64,000 bases of DNA from Channallabes apus (Eukaryota; Chordata; Actinopteri; Siluriformes; Clariidae): the NCBI GenBank assembly GCA_030522415.1, contig CM060107.1, positions 2,291,347 to 2,355,346 on the forward strand, read 5' to 3'. Below, piece by piece: positions 42,217 to 53,840 of this stretch. Within the stretch, counting starts at the first letter, position 1, and the number at the start of each line of letters is the position of its first letter. The notes under the pieces were generated by a model that worked only from the letters and a program-made list of their open reading frames with translations, did no database searches and was not told the origin of the DNA. Both the position numbers and the translations under genes were made by a program.

Positions 42217-45200
42217 ATGAATCCAGCAGATGTCGACTGCATGAAAGTAGCACTGGAGCATCAGGGTGCTCCTCTTGGAGCTCACCACCAGGGGCTGCTC
42301 AACACCAAGCAAACCCTTGCTGACGTCACAACCCAGCTCCAAGGACTCCAGCTCTCTCCAACGCGACATGAGGACTCCATCATGCAACGCGAACCACGCC
42401 TCCCTGCCCCCCCGACCTATGAGGGTGACTCTGGTACATGTCGCTCATTTCTCTCTCAGTGTACGCTGATATTCGAGCTCCAACCCTCCACATTCTCCAC
42501 CGAACGCTCCAAGGTGGCATATGTGATAACGCTGCTCTCAGGACGAGCTCAAGAATGGAGCACTTCTCTTTGGGACTCTCGTGACCCCTGCTGCTCCAAC
42601 TACGAGGACTTCGCTGAGGAGATGAAGAGGGTGTTTGATCGCTCATGTCATGGAAGGGATGCTGGTCACAAACTGTTAAAGCTCCAACAAGGCTCGCGTT
42701 CGGCCTATGATTATGCCATAGAATTCCAGACCCTAGCTCTCTCCAGCGGGTGGAATAATCGTGCGTTGAGTGATGTGTTCTTTGAAGGACTGACAGAAGC
42801 ACTTCAGGATGAGCTAATCTCTCGTGAACTACCGTCATCACTCCAAGATCTCATGGATCTGGCCGGCCGAGTGGATTCACGTCTCCGCCTTCGGAAAGGG
42901 GCCAGGATTGCACCACCTAGAGCCTTCCAGCGACCCCACCCTCAGGATGAACCCATACAACTGGGCAGAACCCGCATTTCACCAGAGGAGCGACAACGTC
43001 GTCGAGTGGAGGGAGCCTGCTTCTACTGTGGAAAATTGAACCATCTACTTAAGAACTGTGCAGTAAGGAGAAGGAGTCCTCAGGTTCAGCTGGGAGCACT
43101 GGAGGGCACTTCTCCAAAGAAACCTCCAGACCAACGCCGACTGCTTCCCATCTTCCTCATCCACGAACAACGAACCCACCTGGTGCAGGCACTGATCGAC
43201 TCCGGTTCAGACCGTAACCTAATCAATGCCGCCTCAGCCAAGGCCCTGGGAATCCCTGCTCTGCCTTTAGAGACTCACCTCAAGGTTCAGGCCCTCGATG
43301 GGAGTCCACTTCCTTCTATCACCCACAGGACCCCTCTTCTCGGTCTAAGGGTCTCAGGTAACCATTCTGAGCAGACCTCGCTATCTATCATGGAGGGATC
43401 TCATGCCACGGTCGTTTTGGGCCTCCCCTGGTTGATCCGACATAACCCACAGATTGACTGGGCCGGAAACTCGATCTCAGCATGGAGCCCATCATGTTCC
43501 ACGACCTGCCTACGCGCTGCCCTCACGTCATGCCCCGATCCCGCCCAGGCGGATGAATCACTGGAACTCACCCATGTTCCACCTGAGTATCACGACCTCA
43601 AGGCTGTGTTCAGCAAATCGCGCGCCATTTCTCTTTCCCCCCATCGGCCATACGACTGCGCTATTGATCTGCTCCCAGGCACCTCTCCCCCCAAGGGCCG
43701 TCTATACTCATTGTCACCCAAGGAACGCCAAGCCATGGACCATTACATCACCGAATCCCTCGCGGCGGGGATCATTCGTCCTTCTTCCTCTCCAGCGGGG
43801 GCCGGGTTCTTCTTCGTGGGCAAGAAAGACGGTTCCCTTCGTCCCTGCATAGATTACAGGGGTTTGAATGAGATCACTGTGAAGAACCGGTACCCCCTCC
43901 CACTAATGGCCACCGCCTTTGAGCTTCTCCAAGGAGCCAGGATTTTCACCAAGCTCGACTTACGCAATGCTTACCACCTTGGCCGCATCCGAGAGGGTGA
44001 CGAGTGGAAAACGGCCTTCAATACCCCTACAGGGCATTACGAATACCTTGTGGTTCCGTTCGGCCTCACTAATGCCCCCGCAGTCTTCCAGGCCTTCATT
44101 AACGATATACTCAGAGACTTTCTCAACTTATCTGTGTTTGTCTACCTGGATGACATCCTGATCTTTTCCCGGGACCTGGAGGAGCATCAACAGCATGTCC
44201 AACAGGTGCTACAAAGGCTCCTAGAGAACAAATTATTTGCAAAACCAGAGAAGTGCGAATTCCACACCACTTCCACCACATTCCTTGGATTTGGCATCAG
44301 ACCTTCAGGAATCCAGATGGAACCCGCCAAGCTTCAAGCCGTCACGAACTGGCCCACACCCACCTCACGACAGGAACTCCAGAGATTCCTGGGATTCTCA
44401 AATTTCTATCGCCGTTTCATCCGCGGCTACAGTTCTATCGCTGCCCCCCTAACAGCCCTAACCTCTCCCAAGGTTCGTTTTCGTTGGAACCAGGAATCTG
44501 AGGGAGCCTTCACCAAACTTAAGAAGCTGTTCACATCCGCTCCTATCCTCACCATCCCGGACCCGTCACGGCAGTTCATTGTGGAGGTCGACGCCTCCAG
44601 CACGGGAGTAGGAGGCATTCTCTCCCAGAGATCCGCCCATGACAACAAGCTGCACCCCTGCTCTTTCTTCTCACACCGATTAACCCCCACCGAAGGAAAT
44701 TATGGCATCGGAGATCGCGAGCTCCTGGCCATAAAACTAGCCCTGGAGGAGTGGAGACACTGGCTTGAAGGAACGGAGATCCCATTCCTGGTCTGGACTG
44801 ACCACAAAAACCTTGAGTACCTTCGAGGCGCCAAGCGGCTGAACTCCCGCCAGGCCCGTTGGTCACTCTTTTTCACCAGGTTCAACTTCATCCTCTCCTA
44901 CCGTCCAGGATCCAAGAACGCCAAACCAGATGCTCTCTCCAGGCAGTTCACCCCCACCCAAGACTCCACCATCAGCAACACCATCCTCCCTTCGCATTGC
45001 CTACTCGCAGTGGCTGAGCTAGATATAGAGACTCGGGTGAAGCAGGCCTTGTCCCGTGAACCAGGCCCCAGTAATGGACCCCCCAATCGGCTATTCGTCC
45101 CACTCACTCTACGCTCCCAGGTCCTGGAATGGGCACATTGCTCCAAACTCTCTTGCCATCCGGGCTCTGCCCGAACCCTGTCCCAAGCCCAGCAGCGTTT

Positions 45201-46410
45201 TTGGTGGCCAACCATAAAGGAGGACGTCCCTGGCTTTGTGGCAGCTTGTGACATTTGTCAGCGATATAAACACCTCAACACCGCCCCAGCAGGCCTCCTC
45301 AGACCTTTACCAATCCCGCACCGTCCATGGTCCGATATCGCACTTGATTTTGTGACAGGATTACCCACCTCTGATGGCCACACCTGTATCATGACCGTAG
45401 TGGATCGGTTCTCCAAGGCAGCCCACTTTATTCCCATCCCAAAACTCCCGTCCGCCAAGGAGACTGCAGAACTCATGATCCTCCACGTTTTTAAGCTCCA
45501 CGGCCTGCCCAAAGATATCGTCTCCGATCGTGGCCCGCAGTTCACCTCTCAATTCTGGAAGGCATTTTGTAAGCTCATCGGAGCCACCCCAAGCCTGTCA
45601 TCAGGTTTCCATCCTCAATCCAATGGGCAGACGGAGAGGAAGAACCAGGCTCTCGAGGTCGCGCTGAGATGCATGACCTACCGGGATGTCACCTCGTGGA
45701 GCAGATTCCTGCCCTGGGTCGAATACGCCCACAACTCTCTAGTCTCTTCGTCTACTGGGCTGTCCCCCTTCCAGTGCTGCCTGGGTTACCAACCACCCTT
45801 GTTCCCCTCTCAGGAAGAGGAGGTCAGCGTCCCCTCTGTCCAAGCCTTCATTCGCCGCTGCAGGAGGACCTGGACTCAGGCCAGAAGGACGCTGCTACGA
45901 CAAGGCAGAACTTATAAGGAGCAAGCAGACCGCAGACGCTCTCAGGCCCCCAAGTACAGGATAGGGCAGAGAGTCATGCTCTCCACCAGAGACCTCCCTC
46001 TAAAGACCATTTCTCGTAAACTCTCTCCCCGATATGTAGGCCCATTCACGATTACCAAGATCATCAACCCATGCGCTGTCAAACTCTTACTCCCCTCAAC
46101 CATGCGAAGAATAAACCCCACGTTCCACGTATCCCAGCTACGCCGTCTTGCCTCAAGCCCATTAAGTCCCCCCACCCACCCTCTGCCTCCTCCCCGTATC
46201 ATTGATGGCGGTGAAGCCTACATCGTCCGCCGCCTCCTGAAAGCTCGCCGCCGAGGTAGAGGCATTCAGTACCTGGTGGACTGGGAAGGCTATGGCCCTG
46301 AGGAGAGAAGCTGGATCCCCGCCAAGTTCATCCTAGACCCCAAGCTAATCTCTGACTTTCAGAAACGCTTCCCTGAGGCTCCCCGTCCTAACGCCCAGAG
46401 GCGTTCGTAA
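42217..46410 (+). CDS. Chromovirus Gag-Pol polyprotein, 1397 aa, intact
   Basis: A single ORF starts 19 bases after the 5' LTR and ends at the polypurine tract. Retrotransposon gag domain about residues 60-230. Zinc knuckle C268-C281 ([14 protein letters not shown]). Aspartic protease around D328 (IDSGSD). Reverse transcriptase about 480-720 with YLDD at 643-646. RNase H with D792 (VEVDAS). Integrase zinc-binding domain with H974, H981, C1011 and C1014. Integrase core D1044, D1104 and E1140 (the D,D(35)E spacing is exact). The C-terminal chromodomain is about 1333-1385 ([15 protein letters not shown]), which would direct integration to modified chromatin. All catalytic residues are in place. 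The chromodomain and domain order put it with sushi-type fish chromoviruses. It is one of very few uninterrupted element ORFs here and is probably competent or only recently inactive. Confidence 0.95.
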   Translation: MNPADVDCMKVALEHQGAPLGAHHQGLLNTKQTLADVTTQLQGLQLSPTRHEDSIMQREPRLPAPPTYEGDSGTCRSFLSQCTLIFELQPSTFSTERSKVAYVITLLSGRAQEWSTSLWDSRDPCCSNYEDFAEEMKRVFDRSCHGRDAGHKLLKLQQGSRSAYDYAIEFQTLALSSGWNNRALSDVFFEGLTEALQDELISRELPSSLQDLMDLAGRVDSRLRLRKGARIAPPRAFQRPHPQDEPIQLGRTRISPEERQRRRVEGACFYCGKLNHLLKNCAVRRRSPQVQLGALEGTSPKKPPDQRRLLPIFLIHEQRTHLVQALIDSGSDRNLINAASAKALGIPALPLETHLKVQALDGSPLPSITHRTPLLGLRVSGNHSEQTSLSIMEGSHATVVLGLPWLIRHNPQIDWAGNSISAWSPSCSTTCLRAALTSCPDPAQADESLELTHVPPEYHDLKAVFSKSRAISLSPHRPYDCAIDLLPGTSPPKGRLYSLSPKERQAMDHYITESLAAGIIRPSSSPAGAGFFFVGKKDGSLRPCIDYRGLNEITVKNRYPLPLMATAFELLQGARIFTKLDLRNAYHLGRIREGDEWKTAFNTPTGHYEYLVVPFGLTNAPAVFQAFINDILRDFLNLSVFVYLDDILIFSRDLEEHQQHVQQVLQRLLENKLFAKPEKCEFHTTSTTFLGFGIRPSGIQMEPAKLQAVTNWPTPTSRQELQRFLGFSNFYRRFIRGYSSIAAPLTALTSPKVRFRWNQESEGAFTKLKKLFTSAPILTIPDPSRQFIVEVDASSTGVGGILSQRSAHDNKLHPCSFFSHRLTPTEGNYGIGDRELLAIKLALEEWRHWLEGTEIPFLVWTDHKNLEYLRGAKRLNSRQARWSLFFTRFNFILSYRPGSKNAKPDALSRQFTPTQDSTISNTILPSHCLLAVAELDIETRVKQALSREPGPSNGPPNRLFVPLTLRSQVLEWAHCSKLSCHPGSARTLSQAQQRFWWPTIKEDVPGFVAACDICQRYKHLNTAPAGLLRPLPIPHRPWSDIALDFVTGLPTSDGHTCIMTVVDRFSKAAHFIPIPKLPSAKETAELMILHVFKLHGLPKDIVSDRGPQFTSQFWKAFCKLIGATPSLSSGFHPQSNGQTERKNQALEVALRCMTYRDVTSWSRFLPWVEYAHNSLVSSSTGLSPFQCCLGYQPPLFPSQEEEVSVPSVQAFIRRCRRTWTQARRTLLRQGRTYKEQADRRRSQAPKYRIGQRVMLSTRDLPLKTISRKLSPRYVGPFTITKIINPCAVKLLLPSTMRRINPTFHVSQLRRLASSPLSPPTHPLPPPRIIDGGEAYIVRRLLKARRRGRGIQYLVDWEGYGPEERSWIPAKFILDPKLISDFQKRFPEAPRPNAQRRS

Positions 46411-46421
46411 GGGGGGGGGGG
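46411..46421 (+). promoter_or_regulatory. Polypurine tract of the chromovirus
   Basis: Eleven G residues directly after the stop codon, three bases before the 3' LTR. Confidence 0.85.
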
Positions 46422-46424
46422 TAC

Positions 46425-46923
46425 TGTCATGCTCCACGCCCTGTCTGCCGTCCTTTTCCCACGCTGTCACTTCCCCACGCGCTCATGTTTTGTCTAGCCG
46501 TCACGTGCGCTCTCACGCCCCCGTTTCCGCCCCGGCTGCTCACCTGTTCCTCGTTCCCTACGCTGATTTCTCCAGCGATTTAAGCACGCACACTGCACTG
46601 CTTAAATCGCTGGATTATCTTGTGTTTTCATGCCCCGATCTTCTCGCGTTTATTTTCCCTTGATCTCACGTTGCCAAGTTCACTTTGTTTCTCGTTTTTC
46701 GCTTTCGGTTTCTCGTCTCGGATTTGTTTGCCTCGCCCTTTGATCTCCCGGTTTTGAATTAACGCTTCCTCTTTTGACCACGGCTCCCGCTTTACGATTT
46801 GGCTTAGACGCTACGCTGACTGATCACCCGGCATTGACTTCCGCATTCCGACCACGCTCTCGCCTGACATTGCGGCACGTCATCTGCACTTGGATTCACC
46901 TCGTTCCGTTCCGCTTCGTGACA
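46425..46923 (+). repeat. 3' LTR of the chromovirus
   Basis: 499 bases. It differs from the 5' LTR at three positions, all transitions. The hairpin arms are conserved; one of the changes lies in the hairpin loop. Confidence 0.95.
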
Positions 46924-47173
46924 AAAACATAAATTAGCAATGTTTACATTATTATAGGGAGTAATATAAATTGATAAAACCAAGTTAAGGGAAAATCTCA
47001 CAAAACAAAATGATAGTAATTTCATAAAATTAAGGTTCCTGCAACTTTACTTGATTATTTTAAATAAATCTAATTTGTGCATTAAATATAATTATGTAAC
47101 TTTTACTTGATTTCTTTTATTGTTAATTTAATTAAGTAAATTTTACCTGACAATTACGGGTGAGTTTTACTTA

Positions 47174-48030
47174 GGCTGCATCACAATTCTATTTTCTTCC
47201 CCTTGTCCCTTGAAACGAATTGGAAAGGGGAAGGGTATAAATATTTCCCCTAAGAAATGGGACAACTCTGTTATACGTCATCATACGTTGTCGCTGGTTC
47301 CTAATGTTACGTCAGAGGACATGCGCCGATGTTTATCACACATTCCAATAAGAGAGATTACTCACTCCCAAAGGTTTTTTGCGCCGTATTTCGATTTTTA
47401 AAAAAGTTGCTCATTTTCACCACGAACACGGATGAGTCTTCGGGTTTCCTCAGCCGTCCATATACAGAATATAAATTACAAAACTGTGGTCACATTGCAA
47501 TAAGTAAGAATAGTGTAAGCAAAACAATAGTGTATGGCCGTAAGCAAAACAAACAATGCGTTATCAAATGCTCAGCAAAATGCCGTGCTACTGAACTTTC
47601 ATATTTGTTTGTAGCATGCAGTAAAGTGTATGTGACATAAAAATATATATTTGTAATATTGTGCAATATGTGCTATCCGCTAGCAAACTTTAGCGATTTT
47701 TTTTGCAAACGTTTCTTTACAGAACATCACCATAAACACAAACACAAGACTAAAGGTAATATACATCTAATGAAAACTTGTCATAAAAATCTTTATTAAT
47801 GGCAAAAATGACTTAACATTTATGGGTCTGTTTGCTCGAGTGAGCAGCCATGTTGAAAACTTCGCTTAGCCCTTCGTTTGAAGTGAGGTCCTGAAAAATC
47901 TTCATTTGGAGGGCTATCTGGCCCTTCCCCCCTCCCCCTACACCTCCAACCAAAAGAGAAATGAGACACCACTACCCCTGCACGTGAACGCGTCAAATGG
48001 AAGGGTAGGGGGAAGGGTTGGGATTCAGCC
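47174..48030. mobile_element. Harbinger-like MITE
   Basis: 857 bases with imperfect inverted ends (GGCTGCATCACAATTC at the left, GGCTGAATCCCAACCC in reverse complement at the right). It is flanked by TTA on both sides (47171-47173, 48031-48033), the 3-base target duplication typical of PIF/Harbinger. No transposase. The flanking sequence itself, with repeated 'acttgatt/aagtaaa' wording (about 46990-47170 and 48034-48125), looks like a second palindromic element into which this one inserted. Confidence 0.6.
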
Positions 48031-48181
48031 TTAATATTGGAACAATAAAATTTACTTAAAATCTGTGTCCAAATTGTTATGAGGATTTTATCAAGTAAAT
48101 CTTACAAGTTCTTTTTTTCAGTGCATGGGTGAACACGATGTTTTAAGAATTTAATTATATATACATTATATATATATATTT

Positions 48182-48183
<2 letters not shown>

Positions 48184-48216
<33 letters not shown>
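48184..48216. repeat. (TG)n microsatellite
   Basis: About 16 TG units. Confidence 0.9.
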
Positions 48217-48285
48217 CCGGTGCAACTCACACGTCCTATTCCATTGTCATTCATACTGCCGTAGTTTTTAGATAGTAGTTTTAGT

Positions 48286-48328
48286 TTTTCTGGATAAGAG
48301 CGTCTGCCAAATGCCTAAATGTCAATGT
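48286..48328 (+). mobile_element. SINE 3' tail
   Basis: 'ctggataagagcgtctgccaa...' is the 3' part of the SINE type seen at 12112-12304. It directly abuts the Ty3/Gypsy relic. Confidence 0.6.
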
Positions 48329-49020
48329 CACTTCCTGCTTTCACCCGCTAGCTTAAATGGACGCGCCAGATCATTTCCTAGAATTACCTGAACTCCTTCA
48401 ACAGGGAGTTCGGTACAAATACCGACACATACTTCGCCCTTCACTATTTCTGTCTCAAGATAGATATCATGAAGTGGAACTGTGATACAGCCTGCTCCTA
48501 TGCCACGTAAAATAACATCAGTGCCTGTGTAGGTTTTCTGAGACAGTGAGAGTGTACCAGCTAACATCAGAGTCTGTGCAGCACCTGTATCTCGCAGAAT
48601 GGACACTGGTCTGCGAATACCTTCAGGGCTGTCTGCCACCGACCCCTGTAACATGAAAGGCTTATATACTGCCACTGTTTGATCAGGTAAGACATGTTTT
48701 ACTTGCCTTTTAACAAAACCCACAGACTTTGGCTTTACAGCTGTGTTTTTCTTCTTCCAGGCCTCACAGTCTGAGATCAGATGATCAGCACTTAAACAGT
48801 AAAAACATACTCTACCTCCCCCTGAGCAATACTGAGAAGTTCTAAAAGTACCCCCTCTTGCAGGTTTCACACTGCCTGCTGAAGGTTTCACCTGCCCTTC
48901 AACCCCACGGACAGCGAATTTATCCGTTCTCACAGTAGGAGAGAATACAGTACGGTGTGTCAACTCAAATTCATCAGCCAATACAGCGGCTGCTGACAAT
49001 GACGTGACTTTTTGCTCATT
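48328..49020 (-). pseudogene. Ty3/Gypsy gag zinc knuckle and protease
   Basis: After the TA junction, NEQKVTSLSAAAVLADEFELTH continues the gag. A zinc knuckle (CFYCLSADHLISDC) and an aspartic protease with active site RDTGAAQTL follow, then the protease body to GNDLARPFKL and a stop at 48328. The first 60 or so codons of the longer ORF upstream (49206-49021) belong to the inserted element and are not part of this protein. Confidence 0.8.
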
Positions 49021-49559
49021 TACAGTGGGAGCCACGTCAAACAGCCGCCTGGAGCATGACTGCTCCGTGGCAGTTCCATGAAGGCTTCGTGCATGGAATG
49101 TGATCCCCCGCGATGACGCAGTTAACGATGCCCCGCCCCATAAACGCCCCCATGCGCTTTCTAAAAAGATGGTTGCAATGCCGTATAATTCCGCCAGATG
49201 GAGCATTGACTGGCACAGTTAACTGCAGTGTCCAGGAAACCCAATACCGTATCTTTAATATACAGACAGTTCTTGCATTGTCAACATAGTTTCATAAATA
49301 GATGAAAAAACAACAACAACAAACCGATTAATAAAACAGATTTGTTAAATCACTCAATACACAACCCATGATGATTATGCTATTTATTATTTAATAATGA
49401 ATTAATAAAATTAGTTAGTGAAATATTTTTAAGACATCCTGAAATGATCCTTAAAGACACGGTAGCGGCTGTAATTTGTCTATACCGATCATTGTAGGTA
49501 CGGAATAAAAACGCGGGCTACGTACAGTATTTTATATTACTGTGTATTTTACCTAGTTC

Positions 49560-49976
49560 CATTTAATATACTGATAGATAATATTTTGCTGCAAAGTAAA
49601 GCTCAAACGTCTGCTTGGGTTTGTTTTCGTTATATTTTTGATGATGTTTTCGCTGATTTTTTCACTGATAGTCTACAAGTGGCATAAGAGGTAATTAATG
49701 CCGCATGCAACCTGGAACAAATATCTGCCCATATGGATCAGTATTTCTTTAGTCATTTAATCATGCATAATGCTCCCCCGTCAAAAGATCTGATGGGGCA
49801 TTAATCACTTATCACAACTGTGAATGGATGCGGCAGCAGACACATTAAATCCCCATAAACACTTGGAAACAATAGTAAAAAAAAGTTCCAGAGGGTTAGC
49901 GCCTGTTATACTATTGTATTTTTACTGATTTTTTTTTTTTTACTGCTTATATTTCGTTGGGTTTTACGCAATTTCA

Positions 49977-50008
<32 letters not shown>

Positions 50009-50670
50009 CGCGCACGAGAGAGAGGATACTCTGACAAGACCAACTTCCGTGTGGCTCCAGTGGCGCAATCGGTTAGCGCGTGACACTTATAAAGCGGTCC
50101 AGGTGAAGCAATGCCGAGTTCGAGCCTCACCTAAAGCACCCAAAGCTTTTTACTGCATATCGCGCTGTGTATGTGACAAATCAAATTTGAATTTGAAAGT
50201 AAAGCTTAAAATGTAACTTCTGCTTTGGTTTGTTTTCGTTATATTTTTGATGTTTTCGCTGAAAGTCAAATTGGCATAACAAATTGATTAATGGCGCATA
50301 ATATCTGGAACAAATATCTGTCCATACGGATCAGTGTGTCTTTAGTCATTTAACCAGCATAATGTCCCACATTAAAGATCTGATGGGGCATCAATCACTT
50401 ATCACAACGGTGAATAGATGCAGCAGCAGAGACAGATTTAATCCCCATAAACATTCACACTTGAAAACAAAACTAACAGAAGTAAACAGTTCTAGAGTGT
50501 TAGTGCCTGTTATCACAGGACAGGAATCACCTACAGGATACTACTGTATTTTACTGCTCATATTTTTTACCCTAGTTTCATTTGGTTTTACGCGATTTCA
50601 TGTATTATTTGTGTGTGTCTGTGTGTGTACAGTGTGTCTGTGTGTGTGTGTGTGTGAGTGCGAGAGAGGG
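49560..50670. repeat. Direct duplication of about 475 bases
   Basis: 49598-50005 and 50196-50650 share 'ttgttttcgttatatttttgatg', 'ggaacaaatatctg', 'gatctgatggggcat', 'aatccccataaac' and both end in TG runs. They are diverged with indels. The tRNA-like sequence lies between the copies. Confidence 0.8.
50054..50138 (+). tRNA. tRNA-Ile(UAU)-like gene, probably a pseudogene
   Basis: GCTCCAGTGGCGCAATCGG and TTAGCGCG (intact A box) begin a tRNA-Ile form. ACTTATAA carries a TAT anticodon, and an intron-like stretch follows. GAGTTCGAGCCTCAC supplies the B box. Compared with the usual tRNA-Ile(UAU), about six bases around the variable loop and T-stem 5' strand are missing and two acceptor-stem pairs are broken. 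A T5 run at about 50148 could stop RNA polymerase III. The tail 'gtatgtgacaaatcaaatttgaatttgaa' is like that of some fish SINEs, so it may be a SINE head. Confidence 0.6.
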
Positions 50671-51214
50671 CTTTCATGCTGATTTATCCAAGGTTACTAA
50701 AACCTGGCTTACTACCTATAAAAAATATTTCAATTTAACTCATGGGTCTCAATCACAGATGACACGACAAATTATATACTCTGAAACGTTCATTTGAACA
50801 TTTAAAAATATATACAAAAACACGAATACTAATGTTATCATGGTGTAAATTATTAACATTAGGTTAGGTCCTGCCCTTAATTAATTCATATTATAATTAC
50901 TTTTACATAGTATAGTTACTGGACTGACATGACCAAAAACTAGCTATTTCATTTAGCCTTTCTAAAATCAACCCATATATCATTTATAATCAGAAAACAT
51001 AAAACATATTATGATCTGTTCAATAGCCCATCTGTTTTAATTTAGTTTGTATTTTTTATTATTCATAAGACAACCTTTCAGTTTTGTAAATATTTTAGTT
51101 ATAGTGTGTTAAGTCTTACTTTAGGTTAAACGTTTTTGAGAATTTTACCATCCAGCTTAGATAAATGTTATGTCATTGATTGATAAAATCTGGATTAAGG
51201 ATATTATATAATTA

Positions 51215-51234
<20 letters not shown>

Positions 51235-51246
<12 letters not shown>

Positions 51247-51310
51247 AGTTTCCCCCTGAGGGATTGCCACCTTATTGTGGTCTGGGGGTTTGCGTGCCTC
51301 AACACAATTC
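51235..51310 (+). repeat. Possible Rex6-type LINE fragment
   Basis: 'attgccaccttattgtggtctgggggtttgcgtgcctcaa' resembles the 5' part of fish Rex6-type LINEs. Very short; weak. Confidence 0.3.
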
Positions 51311-52411
51311 AGCAAATACAATACTGTTACTATACAGTAAGGCCAGGTAAAAACAGTGCTTGAACATGATGCGCCCCTCCCCCCACCCCGTGTTGTCTGG
51401 TCTAGAACGGCGCTGCCTCTGACCGTCTTTTGTCTTGTAAATGAGTATTCTCACTCACCTTCCAATCCCCCCAGCGCACACACTCTGTTTGTACTGTAAA
51501 CTGTACTGTAACTGTGTTTGCTAGGGCACTTGGTTATACACAGTACTTTAATGTATGGAACACTTACTTAACTTACTGGTTTGGTTTAAATATCGCTTAT
51601 TACCTTATTCAACAAAATAAATTCATTATTAACGTATTGAAGTATTTTAGTTAAGGACAAAAACTGTGCTTGTGTTTAGAACTGCTGAACAGCCGAAAAC
51701 ACACACACCCATCCCCCCGCCAAAAACACACACGCACACACAGAGCAATTAACACCATGTCATACTCAGGAGTGGAAGGTGAGAAACCTCAATGGAGAAT
51801 ACCAAGTTTGTCGTTGCTCTTTTGGAGTTCTTAAAACCCAAAACATTTATTTATACTGAGAAAAAATTATTATGGGTCACAATCACAAACACATATAATC
51901 AAGTGTTTAACTGGTTTCATTTGTTTCTATGATCAATAATTATTATTATTATTATTTTCAGCCCAACTCTTTGACTATTTAAAACAAAGTTGTGTCCCAT
52001 TTTTTGCCCATTGAAGTTGTTGGTTCAACTAAACAATTTTTAAATACCCAAACAATCCCCCAAAATTAAAACACGCAAAACATGACTTTAACAATTCAAT
52101 TTATTCTTCCAAAACTAGTCAAAGTTAAAACAGTAATTTATATAAAACAGATGAATACATGTTGTCTTTTTGCTTAAAGTTCATTAAACTACCCGGATAC
52201 ACCAGCTGCTTATAAGTCTCTATGTATAGTCCTTTTACATTAAAGTATTAATTTTTCAAATATCAAAACTATTAAACATGGAACAGTTGAAGTCTTTGTT
52301 TCCCCCAAAGTACTGTATCAGACATTTTGCAGTTCTATGTTCAGAATATACAGTAGACCTGATCAAACATCATTCTAAAGCTGTCGGACTGTGACGTCAT
52401 CCCTCCTACAG

Positions 52412-53600
52412 CTCCCTCAACAGCTTGTTCAGGCTCCTCCAGTCCTGTAGCTCCAAAAGTCCAGCCGTCAGCCGTCTGACCCCCCAATCCTCCACAGCGG
52501 AGCTCTGCTTAAAGACAACAGGAGAATTTAGTCAAGACAAAGACAAATAAACTTCACAGAACATATAGTTCTAATAAAAATAAAATATATTAATAAACCT
52601 ATTTACCACAGAGTGTGTAAAACACTGCTTTGGGGATTCTGTAATGTAAATAAACTGCCTGTGCTAATGTTAACCAGTGAACAGTGTTAGTGTTAACCAG
52701 TGAACAGTGTTAGTGTTAACCAGTGAACAGTGTTGGTGTTAACCAGTGAACAGTGTTAGTGTTAACCAGTGACTGTCTGTATTATCGTCTGCATTAAATT
52801 AACCGGGAATTTACTTAATGCGCTTCTCATACAAATAAGTTAAGCGATATAACACTCGTATATGAGCATTAGTTCATCTCTGAAGCCAAACTATAACTTA
52901 CTGAAGCCCCTCACACACACACACACACACACCTCTCCCCTCCCCCTCCTTAACTGATAAACACTTCTGTGTTGTTATTCAGCTCTTTAACTAAGCGCTC
53001 GCGCTACTGCGGAAAGTCCCGGACAAAGTGTATAAAATATAAACCGGGTTATGAGCGTTACTAGCTCCTGTACAGCTCCCCTCAGTCTGTGTCCCTCATC
53101 AACTGCATCACATTATATTCCAGTCACAGAAATAACCTGCAGATTAACTCTTAACCAGAGAATAAATAAGCGCTGAATTTATCCAGACAACACGCGGTGA
53201 GATTCTCTCAGTATTTACAGAGAACACAAACACTCTTCATCGGGTAGTGCAGCTCTTGTAATAGGGACATTAATAGTATTGTCGAAGCTTGAGCATGTTT
53301 TTGAGTTAAAGTGGAGTGACACTGTGAGTGTGTGACACTGACAGTAAGCTGTAATATTAACTCCAGACTTGGTAAACAGATCATTAAGTTCTCTAAAGTC
53401 ACATCTGACCGCTGCTGCTGCTGCCAGTGATATTTCAAACGGCCAATAAAAAAACTAAACTGGGAAATAAACTGTAAACTACCACAATCACATTTTATAA
53501 AATAAAACATCACTTACCACGAATAGTCCGTTAAGCCGCCATCTTCATCTCTGTAGTTTGGCAGCGTCAGTTCGGCGGGGGTGGGGGCGGGTTGTTAAAA
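52412..53600 (-). other. Spliced, exon-like structure inside the 4.8-kb element
   Basis: On the minus strand a GC-box-rich stretch (about 53600-53560) is followed by an exon ending in a strong donor (TTCGTG/gtaagtg, near 53519). A good acceptor (gtctttaagcag/AGCTCC) lies near 52506. A frame from it reads SSAVEDWGVRRLTAGLLELQ and stops at about 52412. AATAAA follows at about 52100. No ATG opens this frame in the first exon, so it may be non-coding or a captured gene fragment. Confidence 0.3.
52670..52772. repeat. 23-base minisatellite
   Basis: About five copies of gttaaccagtgaacagtgtt-type units. Confidence 0.85.
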
Positions 53601-53840
53601 TCACGTGATTGCAACTCAGCGCAGCTGGCTTGTTTTAATGTGTTCTTGAGAACGAAGCGCCATCTAGTGGTGGAACCAGGTAAATGAATAAATAGGGCTT
53701 GAATGGGCGTGTTTACTGTGAAATCTTGACACGCCTTTCGGCCAGAAAAGGGAGGGGGGATTACGGCGTGCAAAGGCCATTCACACGCCATTCACACTTC
53801 AGCCACACTGTCGCGGCTATTTGGTGTGGCTCCCACTGTA

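Larger units (their letters stand above)
41699..46923 (+). mobile_element. Complete Ty3/Gypsy chromovirus
   Basis: LTRs at 41699-42197 and 46425-46923, each 499 bases. The flanking target-site duplication AAAAC is at 41694-41698 and 46924-46928. One intact ORF occupies the interior and a polypurine tract of 11 G residues at 46411-46421 precedes the 3' LTR. The LTRs differ at three sites by eye. All features needed for activity appear present. Confidence 0.95.
49023..53838. mobile_element. 4.8-kb DNA transposon with short inverted termini and TA target site, no transposase recognised
   Basis: Left end CAGTGGGAGCCACGTCAAAC and right end (reverse complement) CAGTGGGAGCCACACCAAAT continue to match through AGCCGC: 27 bases with three mismatches. 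TA flanks both ends (49021-49022, 53839-53840). Removing 4816 bases plus one TA restores the gag reading frame of the host Ty3/Gypsy element (VLHL/NEQKV), which proves insertion and sets the boundaries. The interior holds a tRNA-like sequence, a 0.5-kb direct duplication, a minisatellite and GC-rich, exon-like sequence near the right end. No long ORF is present. The TA site and CAGTGG ends suggest a Tc1/mariner-related or similar superfamily, but that is inference. Confidence 0.75.

Noticed and set aside
42380..42841. Antisense frame within the chromovirus as a gene
   Set aside because: Mirror of a GC-rich coding region; no independent motif.
49023..49206. First 60 codons of the 292-residue frame at 48328-49206 as part of the Ty3 gag
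   Set aside because: They lie inside the inserted inverted-repeat element; gag resumes only after the TA at 49021.
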